Below, piece after piece: positions 34,471 through 45,860 of a DNA stretch of 64,000 bases (the stretch's first letter is position 1; each line of letters starts with the position of its first letter). Location: assembly GCF_003711515.1 (NCBI RefSeq), contig NW_021167083.1, forward strand, positions 2,820,201 to 2,884,200. The letters run 5' to 3'. The notes beneath the pieces were generated by a model. It was given only the letters and a program-made list of their open reading frames with translations. It was not told the DNA's origin and made no database searches. The stretch is from Sodiomyces alkalinus F11 (lineage: Eukaryota > Ascomycota > Sordariomycetes > Glomerellales > Plectosphaerellaceae). Made by a program: the position numbers and the translations under genes.

Positions 34471-36620
34471 TATTTATTTCTAGTCTCGCTACCTTTTACT
34501 AAGTCTGGATTTATAAGTTCGCTATTATCGCTAGACCCCTAACCGACCTACCACGGATAGATAGGGTAGGATTCTCGGATAGTACGTTAAGGATAAAAGA
34601 GCTATAGCATAATACGAACATAGCCGCTAGTCTGCTATGGAGAGGGTCTATAATACTAATAAGCTAAAGCTAAGGGGAGTCCTAAAAACCCTTTAGCACC
34701 TATATAACTACCTTTATAGGGTTTACTTTATCCTCGAAACCGACGCCTAAGCCCTTTTATCCTAGTTAAAAGGATCTACTACTAACCTCCCTAATATGCT
34801 AATTACCCGATGGCTCGCCTAAATCCGGCTCTTCGACTTTAACGTTCAGTATATTAAAGGATCTAAGAACACTATAGCTAATAGACTCTCTTAAATATCT
34901 GGAATACCTTTTCATTAAACTAATAACGATACCGAAGAAGACCTAGCTAATTTCGTGGATAATAGGATCTTCCGTATAGAAGCCGAGAAGTAATTCGATA
35001 ATCCTGCCCTAGCTAATAATATCCACGATAAGGACCTTACCTAGAGTTTGTTGTCCCGAGAAGTAGCTATCTTTTTAACGACCTTTCGCGTGCCTAGAGG
35101 AATACATCCTAGGGAAGCCCGTAGAGTTAAAGATAGGGCTACTCGTGTATTCCTTAAGGATAGACTATTATAGACCCGAGTAACTAAGGCCGATTTAACC
35201 CCTAAACGCTAGATTAACGATAAGGACGCCTAGGTTAACCTAATTAGGAGAGTCTATAACAAATCCGATAGCGAGGAAGATAGGGTATTTACTATCGCCT
35301 CGCCGCTAACTACCTCTAGGATAGTATTTATAAGAGTGTTTAGAGGTTTATTAAGGCCTAATTTAAATACTAGGCCTATTTTAGCCGTTTCTAAGAGGAT
35401 CCCCTAATCGCTGTAAGCCTACCCGAAACCGCCCTCCCTTTTACCTAGATTAGCCTAGACATTTAATATCTTTAAGGATAGTATCTTATAAAGGTCCGCT
35501 ATATATTCATAGGTTAGGTTAAGGCTTAACTGCTAAAGAAAAACACGTCTAAGGCTATTACCATATTTCTATAAGAAGATATAATCTATAGGTATAGGCT
35601 TTATATAATCCTCTTTATAGATAGAGGTCTAGAGAATAAGGGTTATATAATTAAGCTAAACCGTCGCTATAGGATTACTTAAAAGCTCGTCTCGGCCTAT
35701 TACCCCCGCGCTAATAGCCTTAACGAGGTTATATATAAGGCTATTACCCACGCTCTGTCTATCTAGTTAAAGCTTTACCCTAGAGCCTTTGACGAGATCC
35801 TCCTAATAGTCCTTTTCGCTAACCGTATAACAGTAAAAGCTTCTACTAGCTAAATCCCTTTCTTTCTTCTATATAGCTATAAGGCTATTACCCTAATTAA
35901 GACGACCTGCATAACTTAGAGAGTACTAGACTAAGGCCGTGTTAAAACACTAAGGATAAGATAATACTTCGGTTAAGGGCTTTTACCTAGCTTAATACCG
36001 ACCGATATACTACTATTACTATAATTAGTAAATAATAAGAGCGGCAGATAGCCTATATTAATACTAGCTATACTAGGGTACTCTATTAATAAGGCTATAA
36101 GTTAAGGATTTTATACTAGTTTATAATACTACAAAAACTATTAATATAAGCTGTAAGGCTAAGCTCGATTACCGCTAAAACGGCCTATATTGTATCCGGA
36201 AGGCTACTCACGATAATAAGTCCTTGATGCTTAAGACTCTTACTAGGGGAGAACTAAAAGAGAATACTTTTACCGCTAACCGTCTAATAAAGTTTATCTA
36301 AGACGATAATAGGTATTAAGAGCCTAAGGATAACGAGGAGCTTAAGATTATATACCCTGCTCGAGGAGCGCTTATTACCGAAGAAGTTACCGAAGTACTT
36401 CTTTTACCTAGTAAGGACACTAAGAAAGATACTAGGGCTAAGGATAGTATTAGTTCCCCTGAATATACTATTAACGGTCTTTTACGCCACTCCGAGAGAC
36501 TAAGAGAGTTATTAGGAGAGTATTATAAGAAGCTAGAGGAAGAGTTAAAAAAGATACGGGAGTCTAGTACTGTTAAGGTGCAGATTCTGTAGCGCCTAGA
36601 TTTGAACCTAAGTATAAGGA
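34471..36620 (+). pseudogene. Ty3/gypsy RNase H and integrase remnant
   Basis: The plus strand reads the RT/RNase H junction near 34500 (YKFAIIARPLTDLPRIDR) and RNase H with YFILETDAQALLSQ near 34730. LARWLAQIRLFDFNVQYIKGSKNTIANRLS follows in equivalent order near 34810-34890. The integrase then appears with RGLENKGYIIKLNRRYRIT and SAYYPRANSLNEVIYKAITHAL (about 35620-35760). The C-terminal region near 36200-36560 is Glu/Lys-rich with no chromodomain recognised, so it differs from the element at 1-2440. Stops are RIP-type. Confidence 0.75.
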
Positions 36621-39560
36621 TTATACTAGTAAGCTATATTTCGTTCCTTATTACTACTTTCTATGATTTCCTTTATTTTTAAAGCCTATACTTACTAGGA
36701 GGCTAGCGTTTAGGCTTAGGGCTAAGGCTAAATAGAGCTAAGTCCTTTATCTATTCAGAGTCGCGATATACGCTAGTATAAAGGGCATAAACCTATAAAT
36801 AATCTTCCTAACTATTACCCTAGTCCGTTTCTTTTTTAAACTTTTACTTTTATTACCCTAATTAGAAGTATTATAAACCTATCTAAACTTATTTCCCCGA
36901 TTAAAAGACTTTTCCCTATATTTCTTATTTATTATATTTACGAGTAAGTCTAACTACGTAGATATTATAGAGATATACCACTATATACACTCCTTTCTAT
37001 AATACGTATAGGTTTCTTTTACCATAATCTCGAATTCTTTACTTCTATTCCCCTAATCACCGTATAATTTATCGGACCTAAGCTACATTACACCTAGTTT
37101 AATATAAGCTACCTATTCTACGGAAGGGAGTTATAGTCGGGAATAACTAGTATAGGGACGGTTACTAAGGGTATAATATAATTAAGAGAAATACCGTTAA
37201 AGGCTATAAGCCGTAAACCGTAAATCCCTCCTCTACTAACCCTAGTACTAATAACTTATTAAGTTATTATATTAATCTTCATAGCCTGATTTTAGAAGTA
37301 TAAAAACTCTCTCCTTTCTACTACTTAAAGCCCCTTTTCCTAATCCCTATTACTAATCGCTCTCCCTATTACTATTATTATATACCTATTCTCCTTACCA
37401 CGCCTACTTATACTACCCTTAAGCCTACTATATATAAGTTCCTTGCCTAGAAAGTAGAGATTAATACTATACCTATTAGTAGAAGAGTAAGTTCAAGATA
37501 CGAAGTTAACGGCATTAAAAGCCCCGCTAGAAAAACCCCTAAAAAAAACAACGTAATATTACGATAACGATAGCGATGTTAGTAATAAAAACCGGAAAAT
37601 CCGGGGGTTCCCTAGCTTTATTAGCCTAATTAAGCGATTACCGGCCGCTGCCTATAAATCTTATTCTTCTTATAAGGGCTTTATTAGTAGATAGGCCTTT
37701 AGAATCTACTCGCGTAAAGAGGAGCAAAAAAGAAGAAGATAAGCTATAAGGAAGACCTCCTTTTATACCTATTTTCCCCTAACCTTACTACCCTACCCTG
37801 CTTTCCTATATAATAACGACGACGGCGACGATAATAGTACCGATAAGTCCTAAAATTCCTTTCTATTCCCCTAATTAGACATATCACGAAGTTCTTGCGA
37901 AAAGAGTAATATCTCTAGTTACTATAGAACGTCGCTTCTTAGAAATCCCGTTTACTTACTAGAGTTATACTATTTAGTTACTTAACCACCTAATTCCCTT
38001 CCCTAAAAGCCACCTAGTAAACTATATACCTATCCTTATTACCTATTCCCCTGATTATAAAGCACCCTATTAAGTAAGTAGCTTAGTTTCTAGGTTAGGG
38101 TTGCTTTTATAGTTACCTTCCTTAGGCCCGTACTTCTTAGAGACCCGATACTAGACCTAAGCCCCTTTAGGGAGCGGAATAGTCTAGTAAATAACTGTTT
38201 CCTTCCGGTTAAGCACCTCCTTAGCCTTACGGATAATATTATAATACTTATCTACCTCCTTCCTATACTAAGCTAAGAGTATTAGGATAAGACTAAGTAA
38301 GCTATTATAAGCCTTAGCGGTCTTACCGCTATAGGCCTAGCGTATCTAGCGAGTAATCCTATAACCTATAGCGGTTATATTAACTAGGAAGATACCGGTT
38401 CGAGGGGAGTAAATCGGGTATTATATATCGTTATAAAAGGGCTACGGTAGTACTAAGTTATCCTTAAGGAGGGGATTATAGTATTTAAAGCTAAGGTAAT
38501 CACTATTAGGCTAGCTTATCTTATATTTAGCCTACTAGAACGCCTTACGAAGGCTATCGACCTGGAATGTATAAGCAGACTTATAGAATAGATAATTAGC
38601 GTAGTCGGGGAAGTGTGGATTTTCCGGTAAGGAGACGTACTTATAGAATAGGTACGTGATCTTATTATTAACCCTATCTATTATAGCTATCTAGCGTTCT
38701 TCGTAGTATTAGTAGGGTATTTTATTAACTACGCTATATACCTATATAATAAGTGCCCTAGCGGCGTAAAGCCTTATTATAATCTTTATAATATAATCTT
38801 TTTAGGGACCCGCGAGGCCTTTAGCTATAAAGATACGATAACGGAATAAGGGCGTTTTAAAGAAGTAACGTATCTACCTAAACAGAGCCTATTCTATATC
38901 CTAGTTAGTAATATTTAAGAAGGTATCCTAAAACCGGTTCGTAATGGTAAGCCGGGTATCTAAATTAACGACTAAAAATTGAAGGTTAAGCTTAATATAC
39001 GAAACGCCGCCCTTACTAGCCACCGCGAACTAACCGATATAAGTATTAACCTTAGCACCGAAGTTAGCACGCCCTAATTAGAGTAACCACGAGAAATAAG
39101 GAAGGAATACTTATAGTTATATCTATAGGTATTACCTAAACGTTATACTTATTAGGAGTGCCCCTTATTAGACGCGTCTTAGACTAAAACCACGGAATGG
39201 GCTTAACGGACTCTTACCTGCTAACGGCCTTCTTATGCTTATACGGTTCTGCTTTATTTAATACCCTAATTATATACTTAGAAGCTATAATATATACTTA
39301 CGAAGTTAAGAAGTTAGGGTGCTGTCTATAAGATATCTGAAGAAGTGGTGAAGTTACTTAAAAGAAGAGCAACGAGGAGCCGGGGATCCTACGTCTTTTA
39401 TATTTAAGAGACCGATAAGCAGCGATATTAACTAAGCGGCTTATAGCTTTTATAAGTTAGAGGAGGCGTCTTTAATAAAGTAATCACGGCTATTTAATCT
39501 ACCTTTATAGCTATTTATAGCTACCTCCTTTTATTTTCCTTTATTATAGAAGCATAACTC
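36621..39560. other. Unclassified RIP-mutated element
   Basis: A long stretch with repeated TATA/CTAG words. The minus strand can be read for some distance between 38800 and 38300 (for example DRVNNKITYLFYKYVSL and ANYLFYKSAYTFQVDSLRKAF), which looks like genuine protein, but I recognise no transposase or RT. Possibly a DNA transposon on the minus strand. Confidence 0.35.
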
Positions 39561-42010
39561 CGCCTACTACCTAATAATAAATGAAGAGCCTTATCCAATA
39601 TTTACCAGCTAATCATAGTAAGTGTTTCTAATATCGATTTCCTAATTTAGCACCTTCTTTCCAATTTATAAAGGCTATCTTTATCACGACTTAGGAAATA
39701 ACCTCTTTTAACGACTAAAAGACCGTTCGAGCTGTAGTTATAAGTTAAGGACTCCTGCTTAAAGGAAAGAGCCTTTAGAAGAGGTCTTTAGAGGATAAAT
39801 AGAACTCTCTATAGCCTTAATCCTAATCTCCCCCTTTAATATATTCTTATAAACCCTAATTTACCTATTCTTTCCCTATTAAACTTTATGCTTACCACCT
39901 TATCCTCCTAGTTTCCCTAACACCCTTTTTGCCCTTTTTCTTTTTTTTTTTCGTAAGGAATTATTACTAAAGACCCTAATTAGGGTAACGCAAGCACCCG
40001 CGAATGTTAAGAACTGTAAGCACCGATACTATAGCCGCTAACGACTCGGTTGATTACTAGGCCACTACTCCGAAAGGTTTAGACTTAACTACGGGCGTTT
40101 AGCCTAAGGGACGGACCGCTATTAAGCCAAGCACTAGGCCCCATAAGGAGTATAATCCTAAGAAGAGCAGGTAGGTATTCCTAGCGAGTGGTTTACCGTA
40201 CCGCCTCTTTTAGGCTATAAATAACGATACCCCTTATACTAGGTTTAGAGCTATCTTAAAGGACGGCTAGTAAATAGTTTAGGGACTCTTAGATAAGAAT
40301 AAGAATAACGGGCTAAATGTAAAGATTATAGGACTAGCCATATTATAGTCCCCTTTAATAATCTTATATAGCGAGTAGTACTTTAAAGTCCGTTCTATTT
40401 TAATATTAGCCTACTGGCTACGTAAAGATATTAAGGCTAATAGGTAGTAAGAAAAGGGCGTTATAAAAAAGGTAGTAAGTACGGTGATTAGCCGTAAATA
40501 AGAAGATTTAAGGCCTAAGGTATTCCTTAATAAGATTCCGTGCTAGGTAATAGATACTAAGGGTAAGGTGGAGTTTATAACTCTTACCGATAAGGCGCGG
40601 CAGCGTGCTAAAACTAGCCGCTTTATCCCTATACTCTACCACGTTAATAGTAACTATTTTATTAGCCTAATTATTAACTAGAAGACCTGGATTATATATA
40701 GATACGATAGTATATAGTCTAATAGTAAAGGTAAATAACGCCTCCTCGAGGTTACCCGCCTTATAATACTATAGTTAATTCTTATCGGAGCCCCTAAAAA
40801 AGCAGTTAATAATATAACTAAGAAATTCTATACCGTCCTTAGCCCTATATAATAGAATAGTTACTCCTATAATCCTTTTATTATAGAATAGATTAAAGCT
40901 TTAGTCTAAGAGGAATATCTATTGCCTTAGAGCTCGAAAGTTTATAGGTTCGCTAAGGCCGCTATTACGGGAATAATATAAGGGAATATACTCGGTATAT
41001 TAAGGAAGGCTAGGTGATTTATATTAGTAAGCTCTTTGGCTTCGGCCGTTATACGGAGTTAGCTATAAAGCCTATAACGCTACCTCCCGAAATCCTTAAA
41101 ACGATTAGATTCTAGCCTATTAATAAGACTAAGAAGTGGATACTAGTTAACCCGCCTAAGGGTCCTAAGACTCCTAAGACGCCTAAGGCTAAGGAGGAGT
41201 CTATTAATCTTACTAGTTTCTATAATCCCGAGATTATAAACCTTACTAGCACGCTAGGCCAGAGTTTCCAGGACCCCCTGGTATTATCCGATAGCAATAG
41301 TAATATCGATAATATAGGTCTTAGTAGTCTTAAGCTCTCGACGCCTAAGGGTAAAAAAGCCGTGAAGTAAACGCGAGCGGCTATTAATAAAACACCGCCT
41401 CCGAAAACACCTAAGACTCCTAAGACTCCTAAGGCGGCGTCTAAACCCTTACTATTTCGAAGAAAAGGAGTTACGATATCTAAGATAAATACGAAAAGGA
41501 GGCGAAGTACTAGCCTAAGGGTACTAAGATATCTTATTATATTCTCTACTATAGACTCGTAGATATACGGCCTTTAGCTAAGCGTGTTAGTCCTATTAGG
41601 CTAAGCCTATACACTACGGAAGAATAGGTTAAGTCCTTTAATAACCTATACCGAGTAGGTCTTAGAGATATAGTAGCTAAGAGTACTCTATATCTACCGC
41701 CGCCTTAAGTAGTACCTTAGGAAGGATAGCTCCGTTATAGCACGGGAATTAAATAGGAGGCAGATAAGGCTACCGCTAATTAAGAGGCTAGAAAGGCTAG
41801 GAAGCCTAACTATAAAGTCGGAGGAAGAACTTTACGGAAGCGTAAGTAAAGGTATATATAGAGGATTAGATAAGCGACGTCTTAAGGATATAGCGGGCGA
41901 AGATAGTAAGGAAACGGTATATACGGAGGAACTAAAGCTAAGACGATCCTTAACTTAGTATACATAGAGGACGGGGTGATTAGAGGAATAAGGGTATACG
42001 ATAGCTCTTT
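39561..42010 (+). pseudogene. Element remnant with an Ulp1/C48-protease-like block
   Basis: Near 40610-40720 the plus strand reads SRFIPILYHVNSNYFISLIIN*KTWIIYRYDSI. The order is hydrophobic-P-hydrophobic, a histidine region, F-x-L-I-I, then W-I-I-YRYDS. This resembles the His-containing strand and YDS motif of the Ulp1 (C48) cysteine protease fold, a domain carried by several eukaryotic DNA-transposon families. The catalytic Cys and Asp/Gln could not be placed. Upstream (39990-40500) and downstream (41000-41900) are Lys-rich regions with Lys-Thr-Pro repeats (PKTPKTPKA) that look like a disordered linker. Function is inference and the remnant is dead. Confidence 0.35.
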
Positions 42011-42701
42011 ACTTAGTTTATTTACTTATATCTACTTATGTTTAGGAGTTATCTACGCTATAAGGGCGTAATTAAGATAACTAAGGCTATATTATAACCG
42101 CGTAGATACGGGTTTAGAGTGGTTCTAATAGCCGGTTATATAACCCCCTTTCCAAGGCTATAGGATCTACCTCCTATATATATATATTAAGGACAGGCTC
42201 CGGACATCCCTATTAAGGGAGTATCATTTAATTATTATCCTCTTTTATAATTACTTATTCTACGTTTAAGGTATCTTTCTAGTTTAACTTACGTTACCCT
42301 AATCAGAATAGTAACTACTAATCTACTTCTTCGCTAAAGGTTATAGCGGTATTAGTTATATTTTGGTTATATATCGTGGTTTTACTGGACTAATCTCCTT
42401 ATCTAATCTTTATCTTAACGATCTGGTGCCACTACGTCTTTATCTGGTTATATTACTAGCACCCGTATATCTCCATATAATCATTTATACTTTATTAACC
42501 TACTCGGTATAAGTGTTAGGGTGGCTAGCGGCCACTAAGCTATTATATAGCCCGTTATTAAGGGTGCTATTAAGAAATAATATCTTAATATAAGCTACCT
42601 AGTTATAGCCTCCTACTTATGCTAGGTTCCTTTCGAATATTAGTAGGAAGCGTGTAAATGGCTAGTTAGGCTTTTCCTTTATCGATTTAAGGGCGTTAGT
42701 A
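42011..42701. other. RIP-mutated stretch upstream of the tRNA-like unit
   Basis: No coding motif recognised. A short segment at 42090-42115 (TATATTATAACCGCGTAGAT) resembles 45608-45628 (ATATTATAACCCCGTAGAT), so both may be starts of the same LTR-like repeat. Confidence 0.35.
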
Positions 42702-42773
42702 ACGGGGATAGCATAGGTGGTAGACACACCTAGTGGCCGCGTAAGGTCGTGGGTTCGAATCCCACTCCCCTTA
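42702..42773 (+). tRNA. tRNA-like sequence with complete A and B boxes (pseudo-tRNA or SINE head)
   Basis: A 72-nt unit with tRNA geometry. The acceptor halves ACGGGGA and TCCCCTT pair in 6 of 7 positions. The T arm is perfect (GTGGG, loop TTCGAAT, CCCAC), and the variable loop AGGTC has the common form. The A box TAGCATAGGTGG (42709-42720) fits TRGYNNARNNGG and the B box GGTTCGAATCC (42752-42762) fits GGTTCRANTCC. The anticodon arm pairs poorly. Placing U33 at 42731 would give anticodon AGT (Thr), but this is unsure. No TTTT terminator follows at once. It may be a damaged tRNA gene or the head of a tRNA-derived SINE. Confidence 0.5.
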
Positions 42774-42945
42774 ATCGTGCGCGATTTCGTTTCGCGCGCG
42801 ACCTACCCGGAGCTCCTACACGTTATAGGGGTCCCCGTACGTCGGGGAGATATCTATTAGCTTATGCGCTAATAAGTAGAACCACACTGCCTCCGGTATA
42901 TACCCTCCTTAGGAGGGGAGAGTATATATCTACTACGCGTAATTA
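42774..42945. other. Hairpin-rich tail after the tRNA-like unit
   Basis: Three inverted repeats follow one another: GTGCGCGA/TCGCGCGC at about 42777-42800, CCCCG-TACGT-CGGGG at about 42832-42846, and GTATATACCCTCC/GGAGGGGAGAGTATAT at about 42896-42928. An open frame across it is incidental. Confidence 0.5.
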
Positions 42946-44490
42946 AGCGCATCTATATACTACTACGATTAAGCCCTGGAGCCTAGGATACTCCGGGGAG
43001 TGTGCAGTATATAAGGATAAGTCCCGGACTAATAACTTTGGTTCGCCTATTCTTTACTTTTATATATAGGTTATATAAATAACTAGATACTGGTTATAGG
43101 CTTAGTCTTCTTAATAGACTTATACTATAACTTTGGGCTGTATATATATATTAAAAAAAAGGCATTAGTGGCATAGCCTTACTTATTACGATCCCTATAT
43201 ATACGGTTAAGATAGGCTATTAAGTCTTCTAGGTTATAGTCTCTGTTTATGCCTTTAATAACGACGAAGGTGCTAACTACCTACTAAGGCTAAGTATCCA
43301 AGCACGTGTTAATTACATGCCACGCCTTTGTATTACTACGAAATAGTGGGCTATTAAGTTTAAGCTTTAGTTATATAGCCTAGGACTAGGCGGTATATTC
43401 TATACGTTTTCTACTGAATTTCGCTGCCATAGCAATTTACTATATATACTATAAGAGTATAGGTAGCGGTAGTAAAAGAGGTATAGCGGTTTCTGCTTCT
43501 AGGGGCTTAGGTAGTAGCGAGGGCGTGATAATTAGGGTGGTTATCAGGTACGTAGTAGGTATAAGGTGCGGGTTAATTGATGACCTTTTAAGGGCTACTT
43601 ATAGGCTAGCGAGTATATTATAAATAGGAGCGATATATATCCTTACCGCTTCCTATATGCTTTATAACACGCGTTCGTTAATCCTATTATACAAGGTCCC
43701 TATAACCTGCCCTTAGCCTACTAGCGGGCTTGGGGCGAAATAGCTAGGACCTCCTTCTATATAAGACTTAAAGCTTATAGTCTTAAGTTCGAATATATAA
43801 CGGCTTATTAAAGGTTGTTCATATATTAAGACCGAAAATATAGTTATTCGAACTAAGGAAGGAAAAAAGAAAAGGAAAAGTCTACGTGGTATATAGGTGG
43901 CTAAGTATAAGTTAGGTCGCACGGGCCTTACTAGGAGGTCCGTGCTTCTTAGTCCCGGCCACTACCAGGGACTATGCCTCGGGCCATAGCCAGTAATAGT
44001 TGTAAAGTTATTGAAATCAGCTTAAGGCTCTAAGGCCGGTTTATAGAAAGGGGAGTATCTTTAAGGTTAGTAAATTAGTTCTGGACGGCTATTATAGGCT
44101 ATAGCCATTACGTCGTTACTTCGTTACTAAAAGGTCTAGTAGCTTTAGGTATAATTTATATCGTATTAACCCTGGAGATCTTATAGAACTGTAATCTTAA
44201 TCGTCGGTTAGCTTCTTCGAGCTAGAAAGGATTCGGTAAAAGTTTCGCTACACCGGCTCGGCTAGGGTAGCTCTTAATCGGTACTTCGATAGGTAAAAGG
44301 GATAGTAAAAGAGGATAAATCGTTAATAGTGTATAAGACTCTTAATTATCAGATATAGCGTAACTATAAATAATAACGTAGAATAGTAATAGGGCAGTTA
44401 ATCCGTTACTTTAATTAAGACTTATAAATCTATAGGTCTATATATATAACTTATACAAAATCCCTCGACCGTTAAGGAACTCCTGCCACT
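42946..44490. other. Unclassified RIP-mutated stretch
   Basis: No recognised protein motif. It includes an A run at 43153-43160 after a TA-rich segment, which could be the tail of the tRNA-like unit, and moderate-GC sequence to 44490 with mixed CA/TG content. A near-palindrome (CACTATAATTTCTATAGTG) lies at about 44487-44505. Confidence 0.35.
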
Positions 44491-45011
44491 ATAATTTCTA
44501 TAGTGAAATTTCTGCAGGTATCCACCCCGATTACTAAGGGTACAATCCTTCGGTCAAATCCGTGCCCGTTACATAACCGTCAATCTTACGGCCTATCTAA
44601 TAGTATCTCCCTGTCTGTTTATTTTTATTGTTTTGTGTTGTTTTTATTATTGAAAGCTATAGCCGCAGGGACCGCACGCCTAGCTTTGGGGCCGAGGATA
44701 AAGGAGAGAGTGCTTCGTACTCTCGATAATACCCCCCCGATTTTATAGCCTCTTTTTTTGCTTCTAGTAGCCTAATCAGAACGAGTATTATCGAACAAGC
44801 CCGTTATTAAGCCTTCTAGGCTATTGGTTATTTAATTCTTAATACGTGGTTTTGTACGGCTACGTCTCTGCCACCCTCTTTTTTAGCCTTTCTGTTTTTT
44901 TTGCACCGTTCTTACGCGCCTTATTCCTATACGCCTTCGTGGCCTATATTATTTCCTGCCTCTCTATATCTCTTCTATTTTCTATTCGTCTATCTTTATT
45001 ATTCTAGTCGA
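44491..45011. other. Weakly RIP-mutated stretch with mixed coding remnants
   Basis: CA/TG content is higher than in neighbouring DNA (TGTCTGTTTATTTTTATTGT near 44613). Open frames at 44503-44748 and 44901-45200 show no domain and simple composition. A short hairpin GAGAGTGCTTCGTACTCTC lies at about 44706-44724. It could be a decayed gene or an element leader. Confidence 0.35.
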
Positions 45012-45510
45012 GGGAGTCCTGTTCTTCTTCTTCCTGTTCTTCTTCTTCCTGTTCTTCTTCTTCCTGTTCTTCTTCTTCCTGTTCTTCTTCTTCCTGTTCT
45101 TCTTCTTCCTGTTCTTCTTCTTCTTCCTATTCCTTTAGTTATTCTTTTAGTTCTGACGATTCCTTCGAGTCCTGCTTCTACTACGGTATATAATAGTTAG
45201 CTTCTCCGGAAAGGACTTTACGATTAGAAGAACGCGTGGAAAAGATCTAACCTGCCTACCTGCCCGTTACTATCTTAAGGGAACCACACGCCGAAGATAC
45301 CGCTACCGATGCCGCTACCGTTACCGCTACCGCTACTACGTTGCACGAAGGCTATATAGGATTAGTTCCACGGCTTCGGGAACTTTATAACCGCTATATA
45401 AGAACTGCCGCGCGTATCTAGGAGAGGCGAGAGATACTAGAGTGCTTAGAGGAGACGGCTAGAAAACCTACGCTAGGACTACTTAGAGGAGCCCTAATCA
45501 GGGTAATAAA
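45012..45510 (+). pseudogene. Degenerate Ser-rich protein remnant, possibly gag
   Basis: In the frame where the minisatellite encodes SSSSC repeats, translation continues with a Ser-rich stretch (FSSDDSFESC). After two stops it runs on as LASPERTLRLEERVEKI, REPHAEDTATDAATVTATA, GLVPRLRELYNRYIRTAARI and ERREILECLEETARKP. The helical charged C-terminal part resembles the N-terminal region of fungal LTR-element gag proteins. I cannot name the family. Confidence 0.4.
45018..45122. repeat. Perfect 15-bp minisatellite, seven copies
   Basis: CCTGTTCTTCTTCTT is repeated seven times without a mismatch, then decays into CTTCCTATTCC. In different frames it encodes SSSSC, PVLLL or LFFFF repeats. Each unit keeps its TG dinucleotide. 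Confidence 0.95.
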
Positions 45511-45860
45511 AATATCGTTTAGTTTATTATTTATACTAGATCTACGGGTTATTACTTTTAGAATTATCGTAGTCTTAATGGCGAGGCGACTATAATTAGG
45601 GCCATATTATAACCCCGTAGATCGGTTATTAGGTTAGTCTAACTAGTTAGGTCGGCCGTATGTTTTTTAACTAATTAGGTTAGTCGGACCCTATAGGTTC
45701 AAACCAATCAATCGGGTTAAATAGGTGCACGTGACCGATCCGGATTATATAAGGACCGTTCCATCGGATCTTCCTGTATTCTAGATATTCCCTATTTAAG
45801 TATTATACTTATTATTTAACGATCCCATTCGGGAACGTCCTCGCGTAGTTATATTGTAGC
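45511..45860 (+). promoter_or_regulatory. LTR-like or promoter-like segment with TATA box
   Basis: It holds TATTATAACCCCGTAGATCGG near 45609 (echoed at 42092), then GTTAGTC direct repeats, GGTTCAAACC, and a TATA-type GGATTATATAAGGACCG at about 45742-45758. It separates the Ser-rich remnant from the LINE fragment and could be an LTR; no clear partner was found. Confidence 0.35.

Noticed and set aside
44901..45200. 99-residue plus-strand frame with PVLLL repeats, as a gene
   Set aside because: The repeats come from the 15-bp minisatellite, and the frame has no domain, poor start context, and disagrees with the better supported Ser-rich frame.
45700..45730. Second tRNA B box (GGTTCAAACC)
   Set aside because: No A box at the right distance and no T-arm pairing, so this is likely a chance match in an LTR-like segment.
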